Shown here in pieces: positions 45,505-54,298 of a stretch of DNA of 63,439 nt. The position numbers and the translations under genes are program-made. A model generated the notes under the pieces. The model did not search any database. It saw only the letters and a program-made list of their open reading frames with translations, and was not told the origin of the DNA. The DNA comes from SAR116 cluster bacterium. GTDB taxonomy: Bacteria; Pseudomonadota; Alphaproteobacteria; Puniceispirillales; Puniceispirillaceae. Position 1 is the stretch's first letter. Each line of letters starts with the position of its first letter. The DNA is taken from positions 1-63,439 of the forward strand of contig SHBD01000010.1 of assembly GCA_004212735.1 (NCBI GenBank). Direction: 5' to 3'.

Positions 45505-47430
45505 ATGCCGAACATTACTCTTCCTGACGGATCAACCCGCAGCTATGATTTGCCAGTGACACCGGGTGATGTTGCCGCGGATATTGGACCCGGCCTCGCC
45601 AAGGCTGCATTGCTTGGTATCGTTGATGGTGGTGAATGGGATTTGTCACGCCCAATTGAGGCTGACGCATCACTGGCATTGATAACTGTCAAGGATGACA
45701 GCGCGCTTGCGCTTCTGCGTCATGATTGCGCGCATGTTATGGCAGAGGCTGTTCTTGAAATCTATCCAGAAACCCAGGTAACCATCGGCCCATCGATTGA
45801 GAACGGGTTCTATTACGATTTTCATCGCGAGGCACCTTTCACTGATGCGGACCTCGAGGCTATTGAAGCCCGAATGCATGAAATTGTTGACCGTGATGAG
45901 GTGATCATCCGTGAGGTCTGGACACGAGATCAGGCAGTGGCCTTCTATCGGGACAATGATGAGCCGTTCAAAGTTGAGCTTGTCGAGGCAATTCCAACTG
46001 ACGAGACGGTGACGTTTTATCGACAGGGCGACTTTATTGATCTGTGCCGGGGACCGCATCTGCCGTCGACCGGCCGTTTGGGTCATGCCTTTAAACTGAT
46101 GAGTGTTGCAGGTGCGTATTGGCGGGGCGATTCTGACCGGCCAATGCTGCAGCGCATCTATGGGACAGCCTGGCGCACAGAAAAGGAATTGGCTGCCTAT
46201 CTTCACATGCTTGAAGAGGCGGAAAAACGCGATCATCGCAAGCTTGGAAAACAGCTTGGCTTCTTTCATATGCAGGAGGAGGCAACAGGATCAGTTTTCT
46301 GGCACCCCAAAGGCTGGGCCATGTATCGTGAAATTGAAGCCTATGTTCGGCGTCGACTTGACGATGGAGGTTATGGAGAGGTGAAGACCCCGCAGCTTGT
46401 TGACCGTACGTTGTGGGAGGCGTCAGGCCACTGGGACAAGTTTCGTGAGAATATGTTTACGGCACAATCCGAGGACGACCGGACGCTTGCATTGAAGCCG
46501 ATGAACTGCCCTTGTCATGTGCAAATTTTCCGCCAAGGGATCAAATCATATCGTGACCTGCCTTTGCGAATGGCCGAATTCGGCTCTTGCCACCGCAACG
46601 AACCGTCAGGTGCGCTTCATGGCATCATGAGGGTTCGTGCCTTCACGCAGGATGATGCGCACATTTTCTGTACTGAGGACCAGATCACATCGGAGTCTGT
46701 CCGATTTTGTGAATTATTGCAGACGATCTACACAGATTTCGGTTTTACCGATGTGCGGGTCAAGTTTTCTGACCGGCCAGAGGTGCGCGCGGGCGAAGAT
46801 GAGGTTTGGGATCGCGCCGAGAGTGCGCTGACCGATGCTTGTGATGCTGCCAGGTTGGAAACGACATTGAATCCGGGGGAGGGCGCGTTCTATGGGCCCA
46901 AGCTCGAATTTGTTCTGCGCGATGCCATTGGGCGAGATTGGCAATGTGGAACATTGCAGGTTGATTTTGTGCTGCCTGATCGGCTGGATGCTGAATATGT
47001 TGCAGAGGATGGCAGCCGCAAGCGCCCGGTGATGCTTCATCGCGCCGTCCTTGGTTCTATGGAACGCTGGATTGGCATTCTAATAGAGCAATATGCGGGC
47101 CGGATGCCACCTTGGTTGGCACCGGTGCAGGTTGTCGTCGCCTCGATCACCGACAGTGCGAATGATTATGCTGAAAAGGTTGTGCGCACTGCTGAGGCAT
47201 TTGGTCTGCGTGTTGAGCGTGATTTCCGCAACGAGAAGATCAGCTACAAAGTCCGTGAACACAGCGTGATGAAGGTGCCGTTCATTCTGGCCGTAGGTGG
47301 ACGAGAAGCCGAAGCTTCGACAGTTGCCCTGCGGCGGTTGGGATCAAGCGATCAGCAGGTGTTGGATATGAAGGACGCGCTGTCTGCACTTCGCGATGAG
47401 AGCCTACCACCTGATTTGCGAAAAGTGTAA
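45505..47430 (+). CDS. thrS: threonyl-tRNA synthetase
   Basis: 641 residues with the TGS domain (1-60), the editing domain with [11 protein letters not shown] near 73, and the class II core: [25 protein letters not shown] (motif 2) and the zinc ligands. The anticodon-binding domain ends the protein. It heads the thrS-infC-rpmI-rplT-pheS-pheT series, as in E. coli. No T-box or other leader is visible in the 145 bases upstream. Confidence 0.97.
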   Translation: MPNITLPDGSTRSYDLPVTPGDVAADIGPGLAKAALLGIVDGGEWDLSRPIEADASLALITVKDDSALALLRHDCAHVMAEAVLEIYPETQVTIGPSIENGFYYDFHREAPFTDADLEAIEARMHEIVDRDEVIIREVWTRDQAVAFYRDNDEPFKVELVEAIPTDETVTFYRQGDFIDLCRGPHLPSTGRLGHAFKLMSVAGAYWRGDSDRPMLQRIYGTAWRTEKELAAYLHMLEEAEKRDHRKLGKQLGFFHMQEEATGSVFWHPKGWAMYREIEAYVRRRLDDGGYGEVKTPQLVDRTLWEASGHWDKFRENMFTAQSEDDRTLALKPMNCPCHVQIFRQGIKSYRDLPLRMAEFGSCHRNEPSGALHGIMRVRAFTQDDAHIFCTEDQITSESVRFCELLQTIYTDFGFTDVRVKFSDRPEVRAGEDEVWDRAESALTDACDAARLETTLNPGEGAFYGPKLEFVLRDAIGRDWQCGTLQVDFVLPDRLDAEYVAEDGSRKRPVMLHRAVLGSMERWIGILIEQYAGRMPPWLAPVQVVVASITDSANDYAEKVVRTAEAFGLRVERDFRNEKISYKVREHSVMKVPFILAVGGREAEASTVALRRLGSSDQQVLDMKDALSALRDESLPPDLRKV

Positions 47431-47556
47431 AAGACTGGTCACTTTCTGGAATTTTTGATAGAAGCAGTAATGCTTGTGGGGGTTATGTCGTATATGACTT
47501 ACCACAGGAGATGGGGCCTTTGTCCCGATTACGGAACGTAAACAGGAGAGATTTAA

Positions 47557-48093
47557 ATAGTACGTCCACATAATAATGTGCCGCCCGTTCAGGACGGCCC
47601 GCGTGTAAATGGAGCCATTCGTGCTCCACAGGTGCGCTGCATTGACCCCGATGGCGAACAGCTGGGGGTTCTGGATACTAGAGACGCCATATCCAAAGCG
47701 GAAGATTTTGGACTGGACCTTGTTGAGGTTCAACCCAATGTAGACCCTCCTGTCTGCAAAATACTCGACTATGGCAAATACAAGTATGAAGCGCAGAAAC
47801 GCGCCAATGAGGCCCGTAAGAAGCAGAAAATCATCGAGGTGAAGGAGATTAAACTTCGCCCTAATATTGATGAGCATGACTATCAGGTCAAAATGCGCAA
47901 CGTGGTGAAGTTTCTGAGTGGTGGTGATAAGGTCAAGGTAACGCTTCGCTTCCGTGGCCGCGAAATGGCCCACCAGGAGCTTGGCGCCAATGTTTTGACC
48001 CGTGTCCGCGAGGAAACGGATGAGATCGCCAAGATTGAGGCCATGCCAAAAATGGAAGGCCGCCAGATGATCATGGTGCTGGCCCCGAAATAG
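47557..48093 (+). CDS. infC: translation initiation factor IF-3, AUA start
   Basis: IF-3 checks the start codon and keeps 30S subunits free. About 178 residues, with the N-domain block [10 protein letters not shown] and [17 protein letters not shown], and the C-domain [17 protein letters not shown] and [18 protein letters not shown]. The usual-codon start would be GTG at 47578, but it has no ribosome binding site. AGGAG at 47544-47548 is 8 bases before an in-frame ATA at 47557, just after a TAA, giving (M)[17 protein letters not shown], close to the RRP-containing N-terminus of other alphaproteobacterial IF-3. I take ATA as the start. Confidence 0.93.
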   Translation: MVRPHNNVPPVQDGPRVNGAIRAPQVRCIDPDGEQLGVLDTRDAISKAEDFGLDLVEVQPNVDPPVCKILDYGKYKYEAQKRANEARKKQKIIEVKEIKLRPNIDEHDYQVKMRNVVKFLSGGDKVKVTLRFRGREMAHQELGANVLTRVREETDEIAKIEAMPKMEGRQMIMVLAPK

Positions 48094-48126
48094 GCTGCCC
48101 ATAAAGCTTTCAATAAAAAAGAAAAC

Positions 48127-48200
48127 GGGGGATCAGAGGACTTGATTCCCCGACGCGACCCTTCTATAACAACGGCTTCGCGGAAATAGACTGTCGCGTC
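48127..48200 (+). promoter_or_regulatory. two-hairpin leader ahead of rpmI
   Basis: Hairpin 1: GGGGGATCA (48127-48135) with TGATTCCCC (48143-48151), 9 bp with one G-U. Hairpin 2: GACGCGAC (48152-48159) with GTCGCGTC (48193-48200), a perfect 8 bp enclosing 33 bases. They abut, so could stack. No T-run follows. In other bacteria L20 represses rpmI-rplT through a structured leader; this position makes the same role possible, but it is inference. Confidence 0.5.
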
Positions 48201-48325
48201 CGGGCCTGAAAATTCATATTTTGAAAAACAGGGCATGCCCGGCCGGCACAGCACCATCATCCAGACATCTGGTATCCCGGCGAAGGGGAGATGGTGACCT
48301 TACAAATGTGAAGAAAGAGGTCAAA

Positions 48326-48523
48326 ATGCCCAAGATGAAGACCAAAAGCGGCGCGAAAAAACGGTTTCGCCTGACCGCAAGTGGTAAGGTTCGCGGCTCA
48401 GCAGCCTTCCTTAGCCATAACCTCCGCCGCCGTTCCCAAAAAATGAAGCGTAAGGCTCGTGGTACCATGATCCTGTGCGATGCGGATGCTCGTATCGTCA
48501 AGCGTTTCCTTCCTTACGCCTAG
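48326..48523 (+). CDS. rpmI: 50S ribosomal protein L35
   Basis: 65 residues, starting MPKMKTKSGAKKRFRLT, the standard L35 N-terminus, and ending in a basic RKARGTMIL segment. AAGAGG lies about 6 bases before the ATG at 48326. The longer open frame upstream is leader sequence. rplT follows after 13 bp. Confidence 0.97.
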   Translation: MPKMKTKSGAKKRFRLTASGKVRGSAAFLSHNLRRRSQKMKRKARGTMILCDADARIVKRFLPYA

Positions 48524-48536
48524 AGGAGACGGGTAA

Positions 48537-48893
48537 ATGGCACGCGTTAAAAGAGGCACCACCACCCACGCCCGTCATGGTAAGGTCATTAAGGCCGCCA
48601 AAGGCTATTATGGGCGTCGTAAAAACACTTTTCGGATTGCGACCCAGGCGGTTGATAAGGCACGGCAATATGCATACCGTGACCGGCGTGTTCGCAAGCG
48701 CGAATTCCGCGCCTTGTGGATTCAACGGATCAATGCCGCTGCACGTCTGCATGGAATGACCTACTCGCAGATGATGGGCGGTCTGATCAAGGCCGGCATC
48801 GAGATTGACCGCAAGATGCTTGCTGATCTTGCCGTAAACGAGCCAGCGGCTTTTGGTGCGCTGGTTGAACGTTCACGGGCAGCGGCCAGCTAA
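48537..48893 (+). CDS. rplT: 50S ribosomal protein L20
   Basis: 118 residues of typical L20: [30 protein letters not shown], then [21 protein letters not shown] split over the central helix. GAGGAGA is 8 bases before the ATG. In other bacteria L20 is the repressor of its own operon. Confidence 0.97.
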   Translation: MARVKRGTTTHARHGKVIKAAKGYYGRRKNTFRIATQAVDKARQYAYRDRRVRKREFRALWIQRINAAARLHGMTYSQMMGGLIKAGIEIDRKMLADLAVNEPAAFGALVERSRAAAS

Positions 48894-48915
48894 GTCCATC
48901 TGCAAAATTAATCTG

Positions 48916-48990
48916 TCAGGCTGTTGCTTTGGACATCGCTTTGGATGACGATCCATCTAAGATGTTTTGGGTAGCGGCCTGATTTTTTTT
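48916..48990 (+). terminator. terminator/attenuator between rplT and pheS
   Basis: TCAGGCTGTTGC (48916-48927) pairs fully with GTAGCGGCCTGA (48971-48982) using three G-U pairs, followed by eight T. The 43-base interior carries nested stems (ACATC with GATGT, and GGAT-GACG-ATCC). A six-codon frame, Met-Phe-Trp-Val-Ala-Ala-stop, runs from 48962 and its stop is the end of the 3' arm. It lies between co-oriented rplT and pheST, so it either ends the upstream operon or attenuates pheST. Confidence 0.6.
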
Positions 48991-49000
48991 GCCCTGTGAA

Positions 49001-49051
49001 ATGGGTCTTTGAAATGGGCCTGTAAAATGGGCCTGTAAAATGGGCTTGTGA
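49001..49051 (+). repeat. four tandem Met-Gly-Leu-stop mini-ORFs ahead of pheS
   Basis: A 13-base unit is repeated four times. Each copy reads ATG-Gly-Leu-stop: ATG GGT CTT TGA (49001), ATG GGC CTG TAA (49014), ATG GGC CTG TAA (49027), ATG GGC TTG TGA (49040). One A separates each of the first three stops from the next ATG. All differences between copies are synonymous, including the stop changes. Five bases after the last stop is the pheS ATG at 49057, which has no clear Shine-Dalgarno sequence. Confidence 0.8.
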
Positions 49052-49056
49052 TTGAA

Positions 49057-50160
49057 ATGACCGAGATTGGCACCATGCAAGATCTGGATGCGCTAGCCGC
49101 AGAAATCACCACCGCGATTGAGAGTGTGTCCTCGCTTGAGGCGCTTGAGGCGATCCGTATTGATGTGCTTGGCAAAAAGGGTCGGGTGTCATTGATGATG
49201 CGCGAGTTGGGCGGCATGGACCCTGAGGCCCGAAAGCAGGCTGGGCAGGAGCTGAATCGGCTGAAGGATAGCATCGCCACTGCCATTGAACTGCGACAGA
49301 CACTTCTTGGTGACGCCGCACTCAATGACCGGTTGGCAGCTGAGGCGGTTGACGTGACACTGCCCTCCCGCCCGCAAACTGAAGCACGCCTGCATCCTCT
49401 GTCGCGCACCATTGAGGAGGTTGTCGCAATTTTCGCTGAGATGGGTTTTACCGTTGCAGAAGGTCCGGACATCGAATCCGATTACTATAATTTCACCGCG
49501 CTCAACATCCCCGAGGAGCATCCCGCCCGCCAAGAGCATGATACCTTCTATCTGCCGCCCGATGCCGAGGGAAAACGCAAAGTGCTGCGCACCCATACAT
49601 CACCGGTGCAGGTGCGCACAATGGAGGCGACGGAACCGCCGGTGCGAATCATTGTTCCTGGGCGCACCTATCGGTCTGACCATGATGCCACCCATTCGCC
49701 GATGTTCCATCAATGCGAGGGACTGGTGATTGCCGATGGCATCCATATGGGGCACCTCAAGGGCTGTCTGATTGATTTCTGCCGCGCCTTTTTTGGTGTT
49801 GATAATTTGCCAGTGCGGTTTCGGCCCAGCTATTTTCCCTTTACCGAGCCATCTGCCGAGGTCGATATCGGCTGTACGCGTGACGGTGGTGGATTAAAGA
49901 TTGGCGCTGGTGATGACTGGCTGGAAATTCTGGGATCAGGGATGGTCAACCCGCGGGTGCTCGCGAATTGTGGTTACGATCCTGAAAAATATCAGGGCTT
50001 TGCCTTTGGCATGGGTATTGAACGCATCGCGATGCTGAAATACGGTATTCCTGATCTTCGTACCTTTTACGACAGTGATCTGCGGTGGATGCGGCATTAC
50101 GGCTTTCTGCCATTTGATGCGCCTTCGGTCCATGCCGGTCTGGTGGGAGAATCAAGCTGA
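49057..50160 (+). CDS. pheS: phenylalanyl-tRNA synthetase alpha subunit
   Basis: Catalytic subunit of the alpha2-beta2 enzyme, about 367 residues. An N-terminal coiled-coil arm (1-100) is followed by the class II core: [46 protein letters not shown] and [14 protein letters not shown]. Start candidates are GTG 49048, ATG 49057 and ATG 49075, none with a good ribosome binding site. The stop TGA shares its A with the pheT ATG. Confidence 0.96.
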   Translation: MTEIGTMQDLDALAAEITTAIESVSSLEALEAIRIDVLGKKGRVSLMMRELGGMDPEARKQAGQELNRLKDSIATAIELRQTLLGDAALNDRLAAEAVDVTLPSRPQTEARLHPLSRTIEEVVAIFAEMGFTVAEGPDIESDYYNFTALNIPEEHPARQEHDTFYLPPDAEGKRKVLRTHTSPVQVRTMEATEPPVRIIVPGRTYRSDHDATHSPMFHQCEGLVIADGIHMGHLKGCLIDFCRAFFGVDNLPVRFRPSYFPFTEPSAEVDIGCTRDGGGLKIGAGDDWLEILGSGMVNPRVLANCGYDPEKYQGFAFGMGIERIAMLKYGIPDLRTFYDSDLRWMRHYGFLPFDAPSVHAGLVGESS

Positions 50161-52559
50161 TGAAATTCACCCGCGACTGGCTGTTCGATCATCTTGCAAC
50201 CGATCATTCGCTTGAGGAAATTCTTGAGGCCCTACCAATGCTGGGTCTTGAGGTAGAGGATGTAAAAGACCGGGCGGCAGCGCTGGCTTCCTTCACCATT
50301 GCCGAGGTCGTTTCTGCGGAGCAGCACCCCAATGCAGACAAATTGCGGGTCTGCATGGTCAATACAGGCAGTGGCGATCTGGTGCAGGTTGTTTGTGGCG
50401 CGCCAAATGCACGCGCTGGAATGAAAGGGGTCTTTGCTCCTGTTGGTGCCTATGTCCCGGGGATTGACCTGAAATTGAAGGCAGGCGAGATTCGTGGTGA
50501 GGCCTCAAACGGCATGCTGTGTTCAGAGCGCGAGATGGAGCTTTCTGACGAGCATGACGGCATCATCGACCTGCCGTCCGATGCGCCTGTAGGCGCTGCC
50601 TTTGCGCCTTATGCCGGGCTGAATGACCCGATCATCGAAATCGCAATTACCCCGAATCGTGCGGATTGCCTTGGTGTGCGAGGCGTTGCCCGCGATCTTG
50701 CCGCAGCGGGTTACGGATCGCTGAAAGAGGTGGATCTCAGCCCACATGACGGCGCTTTTGACAGCTCGATCATGTGGAATATCGATGCTGACGCGCGCGC
50801 TTTTTGCCCGCGTATTTCCGGCTGTGCGTTCCGGGGACTGCGCAACGGGACAAGTCCAGCCTGGATGGCGCAACGTCTGACCGCTGTTGGTCAGCGCCCG
50901 ATCAGCGCACTTGTTGACATCACCAATTATGTGATGATTGACCTTGGCCGTCCTTTGCATGCTTATGACATCAACAAGATTACGGGTGATAGTCTGACCA
51001 TCCGTGCGGCGGGTGATGGCGAGATGATGACCGCTCTCAATGAAAAGGAATACAAGCTGGACGCCAGCATGTTTATCATTGCCGATGCGCATGGCGCGGA
51101 TGATCTGGCGGGCATCATGGGTGGTGAGCGGACCGGTGTGAGCGAAGCAACAACCGACATGTTCCTTGAGGTGGCGATATTCGATCCTGTTTCGGTCGCG
51201 ACAACAGCCCGCAAACTCAACATCAATTCCGATGCGCGCTACCGTTTTGAACGCGGACTTGATGTGACCTCGCCGGATTGGGTGCAGGGATATGTCGCAA
51301 GGTTGGTGACGTCAATCTGCGGGGGCGAGGCCAGCCATGTCACCACCGCTGGTGAGGGCGCACAATGGCAGCGCGAGATCACTCTTGACGCCGATAAGGT
51401 GAAGCGGCTGACGGGCATGGATGTGCCGTCAGCAGACCAGGTGGCTATTCTTGAATCGCTTGGCTTTAACGTTGTCGCCGGTGACGGGGAATGGACAGTC
51501 AACCCACCGCCGTGGCGCGGTGACATTGATGGTGCCGCTGATCTGGTTGAGGAAATCGGTCGTATTCATGGCTATGAGCATCTGCCGATGGATCATTTGC
51601 CGCGTGAACATGTTGTTGCCCAACCATCACTAAACCCGGCACAGGCACGTCAGTTCCGGCTGCGGCGTGCTTTGGCGTCGCGAGGATTGATGGAGGCAGT
51701 TACCTTCTCCTTCCTGTCAGAGCAGCAGGCTGCAGCGTTTGGCGGTGGCGCCGCAAATCTGACCCTTGTCAACCCGATCAGCGCCGATCTGTCGGTCATG
51801 CGCCCGTCAATCCTGCCGAATCTTCTGGCCGCGGCTGCCCGCAATCAGGATCGCGGCGAGGCAGATGTCACTTTGTTTGAGGTTGGCCCGGTCTTTCTGG
51901 GTGATGCGCCCGAGGATCAGCGCACGGCCTGTAGCGGTATCCGCCACGGCACAACCGCCATCCGTGAATGGCATGGTAACCAGCGCAAGGTCGATGTGTT
52001 TGACGCAAAGGCCGATGCCGAGGCTGCTCTGGCGGCGCTTGGTGTTCGCACGGGTGGTCTCAAGGTCAGCGCTGGCGGTGCCGACTATCTGCATCCCGGG
52101 CGGTCTGGCCAATTGGTGCAGGGGCGCACGGTGCTCGCCAGTTTTGGTGAAATTCATCCAAAAATGCTTGACAATTTTGGCCTGCGGGGCGTGGCTGTTG
52201 GTTTTGAGATACATCTTGATGATGTGCCGTTGCCAAAGGCCAAGGGACCGTCGCGCGCATTGCTGACAATGTCGGTTTTCCAGCCAGTGACTCGCGATTT
52301 CGCCTTTATTGTCGATACCAAAACGGCCGCTGGCGATCTGCTCAAGGCGGTCAGATCGGGGGCGGGACCGCTGCTCAGCGACATTGCCGTTTTTGATGTC
52401 TATCAGGGTGAAAATATTGAGGCTGGCAAAAAATCTGTCGCGGTCACGATAACCCTTAGCCCATCCAAGGCAACGCTGACCGATGATGAAATCGACCAGA
52501 TTTCCAACTCGGTTATCAAGCTGGCTGAGAAGAACTGTGGGGCCGTGCTGCGCAGCTAG
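50160..52559 (+). CDS. pheT: phenylalanyl-tRNA synthetase beta subunit
   Basis: 799 residues. The order is the N-terminal tRNA-binding domain (EVVSAEQHPNADKLRVC near 43), B3/B4 editing domain with ITPNRADCLGVRGVARD, B5 domain, class II-like core and the C-terminal anticodon-binding domain (SVFQPVTRDFAFIVD). The length matches proteobacterial PheT. Translation is coupled to pheS by the one-base overlap. Confidence 0.97.
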   Translation: MKFTRDWLFDHLATDHSLEEILEALPMLGLEVEDVKDRAAALASFTIAEVVSAEQHPNADKLRVCMVNTGSGDLVQVVCGAPNARAGMKGVFAPVGAYVPGIDLKLKAGEIRGEASNGMLCSEREMELSDEHDGIIDLPSDAPVGAAFAPYAGLNDPIIEIAITPNRADCLGVRGVARDLAAAGYGSLKEVDLSPHDGAFDSSIMWNIDADARAFCPRISGCAFRGLRNGTSPAWMAQRLTAVGQRPISALVDITNYVMIDLGRPLHAYDINKITGDSLTIRAAGDGEMMTALNEKEYKLDASMFIIADAHGADDLAGIMGGERTGVSEATTDMFLEVAIFDPVSVATTARKLNINSDARYRFERGLDVTSPDWVQGYVARLVTSICGGEASHVTTAGEGAQWQREITLDADKVKRLTGMDVPSADQVAILESLGFNVVAGDGEWTVNPPPWRGDIDGAADLVEEIGRIHGYEHLPMDHLPREHVVAQPSLNPAQARQFRLRRALASRGLMEAVTFSFLSEQQAAAFGGGAANLTLVNPISADLSVMRPSILPNLLAAAARNQDRGEADVTLFEVGPVFLGDAPEDQRTACSGIRHGTTAIREWHGNQRKVDVFDAKADAEAALAALGVRTGGLKVSAGGADYLHPGRSGQLVQGRTVLASFGEIHPKMLDNFGLRGVAVGFEIHLDDVPLPKAKGPSRALLTMSVFQPVTRDFAFIVDTKTAAGDLLKAVRSGAGPLLSDIAVFDVYQGENIEAGKKSVAVTITLSPSKATLTDDEIDQISNSVIKLAEKNCGAVLRS

Positions 52560-52798
52560 CAAGCCTGTAACTCCGCTAACTCCCCAAAAGAAGCTGAATC
52601 CACCTGCCTGATGCCCGGTCACTTTGCACCAGCGTCAGCTAGCGCCGTTTATTCACCTGCGCTAAGCAAAAATTCACCAAAATCACCACATTTTCTATTT
52701 TTGTTAACCTTTTTTTAAGGACACCCCTCGTAACTTCAATGATTACGAAGTTTCACATACCGCATTGCGGCTATCTATCACTGACGGAGTTACTTGAA

Positions 52799-52891
52799 AT
52801 GAATTCAGATCGTTATTCACCCGATGATTTAACCTCTGATCACGATGAGGATGTTGCCGCTGAGCAGCAACAGCCAAAATCTGCATTTTGA
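52799..52891 (+). CDS. 30-codon leader frame of the repeat protein
   Basis: ATG at 52799 follows GGAG (52786-52789) with 9 bases spacing, the only good ribosome binding site in front of the repeat-protein gene. It encodes an acidic, Gln-rich 30-residue peptide ending PKSAF, then TGA at 52889. The stop lies at a TTT-TGA-C junction; reading +1 from there continues smoothly into the frame of the next entry. It is most likely the true N-terminus of that protein. Confidence 0.6.
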   Translation: MNSDRYSPDDLTSDHDEDVAAEQQQPKSAF

Positions 52892-54119
52892 CATAAGCTT
52901 CGTCACGGACCGAACTAAGGCAGTTGACAGTTATTTTTTGGTGAGACTAGACGAAGCTTTTCCTAGCGTCACAAGTAGTACCCTGATTAATGATGGTAGC
53001 GAAGAAAGAGCAAATGCTTTTTCGGGTAGTGGTTTTGAAAGACGTGCAGACGCCGTATATCTCAAAATTGATACAGTAGCCTCTCCTGCCGCGCAGGCCG
53101 ATGTAATTGGGCTTGAAGGATACGCTGCTGCAGGATTTGTTGATGGCACTGACAAGATCATACTGGCAGGTGATGTCGACAAAATTGTGGCCGAATCTGA
53201 TGGAACTGATACGACTCTTTATAAGAATGAGAAAGGTGTCAATAATGTGCTTGCCATCATGTATCAATTTGCTGCGACAACCGACAATTTCACATTAGAT
53301 GATTTTCTGGTTCAGAATAATCCGGACTTTACCCTAGAGGTGCTGCCACAGGCAGTTACCGATGGTTCCGTTGCTGGCGTAAAGGATTTAAGGGGTGATG
53401 CGAAGGCTAATGCGTTTATCATTGATACCACTCCAAACGCCAAGGGAAATGCCGATACGATCACTGATTTTGATCTGAGGGAGGATAGCATTACGTTCAA
53501 GGCCGAGGGTGGCGGCGCGCCAGCTAATACATTCAGGAACATCTGGTTCAAAAAGGATGGTGATGACCTGTTGATTACAAATAGCAATCTTGCCAACAGC
53601 TCAAATGTTCTGGCCGTCATCAAGGATGTGGCTTTTGATTTGAATTCGATTCCGGATCTTGACGTGGGCTTCCTCACGGCCCGAGCTACTTTTAATCGCG
53701 CGTTTGTTGTGGGATTGGATGAAGCTTTTGATGATGTCGCAACACCAAGTACCCAAATTAAAGATGGTAGTGCAGAAGGAAAAGATGCACTGACGGGTAG
53801 TTTCCGGTTGGACAGTGGAATAGTCGTATATACAAGAATTGACGCAGGTGCCTCTGCTGCCGACGAGGCCGATGTAATTGGTACCGCACTATTGAATTAT
53901 GCAGCCTTTGAAGATGGCTCTGACAAGATCATACTGGCAGGTGAGGTCGACAAAATTGTGGCCAAATCTGCGGGAGCTCATACGACTCTTTATAAGGATG
54001 AGCAAGGTGACAATAATGTGCTTGCCATCATGTATCATTTTGTTGCGACAGACGATAATTTCACATTAGATGATTTTCTGGTTCAGGATGGTCAGACCTT
54101 TACCGTTGAGGTGCTGTAA
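52845..54119 (+). CDS. secreted RTX-like protein with internal duplication
   Basis: As an uninterrupted frame this is 424 residues, but its ATG at 52845 has no ribosome binding site and the first 15 or so residues are probably out-of-frame sequence. Two repeats of about 140 residues (roughly 26-164 and 283-423) share LDEAF, a run of DKIILAG then VDKIVA, YK-E, NNVLAIMY and NFTLDDFLVQ. Between them is a block like the C-terminal region of RTX/serralysin-type exported proteins (GDAKANAFIIDTT, ADTITDFDLREDSITF, WFKKDGDDLLI). There are no classical GGxGxD repeats, no signal peptide and no adjacent type I export genes. Export and function are inferred. Confidence 0.6.
   Translation: MRMLPLSSNSQNLHFDISFVTDRTKAVDSYFLVRLDEAFPSVTSSTLINDGSEERANAFSGSGFERRADAVYLKIDTVASPAAQADVIGLEGYAAAGFVDGTDKIILAGDVDKIVAESDGTDTTLYKNEKGVNNVLAIMYQFAATTDNFTLDDFLVQNNPDFTLEVLPQAVTDGSVAGVKDLRGDAKANAFIIDTTPNAKGNADTITDFDLREDSITFKAEGGGAPANTFRNIWFKKDGDDLLITNSNLANSSNVLAVIKDVAFDLNSIPDLDVGFLTARATFNRAFVVGLDEAFDDVATPSTQIKDGSAEGKDALTGSFRLDSGIVVYTRIDAGASAADEADVIGTALLNYAAFEDGSDKIILAGEVDKIVAKSAGAHTTLYKDEQGDNNVLAIMYHFVATDDNFTLDDFLVQDGQTFTVEVL
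53151..54116 (+). repeat. 195-bp DNA repeat inside the RTX-like gene
   Basis: 53151-53345 and 53922-54116 align over 195 bases without gaps; I count 22 mismatches, about 89% identity. The 5' parts of the same protein repeats are more diverged. This points to recent duplication or gene conversion of the 3' part. Confidence 0.85.
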
Positions 54120-54184
54120 TAAAGCCTTTGCGGGTGGGCGATGCATCTAACTGCATTGTTGTTTTCCCTATCTGAAATCTTTAC

Positions 54185-54213
54185 CCCCGTCAGACATGTT
54201 CTGGCGGGGTTTT
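54185..54213 (+). terminator. terminator of the RTX-like gene
   Basis: CCCCGTCAGA (54185-54194) and TCTGGCGGGG (54200-54209) form a 10-bp stem with one G-U and a 5-base loop, followed by four T. It lies 66 bases past the stop codon at 54119, before the convergent sugar dehydrogenase gene. Confidence 0.8.
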
Positions 54214-54298
54214 GCCTTAGGCGGTAAGTGTCATATGCCTCACATGCTTTATGCGCCAGCCTATGTCTCGATAGGCGTTTTCATAAGGCTCTCCTGCC

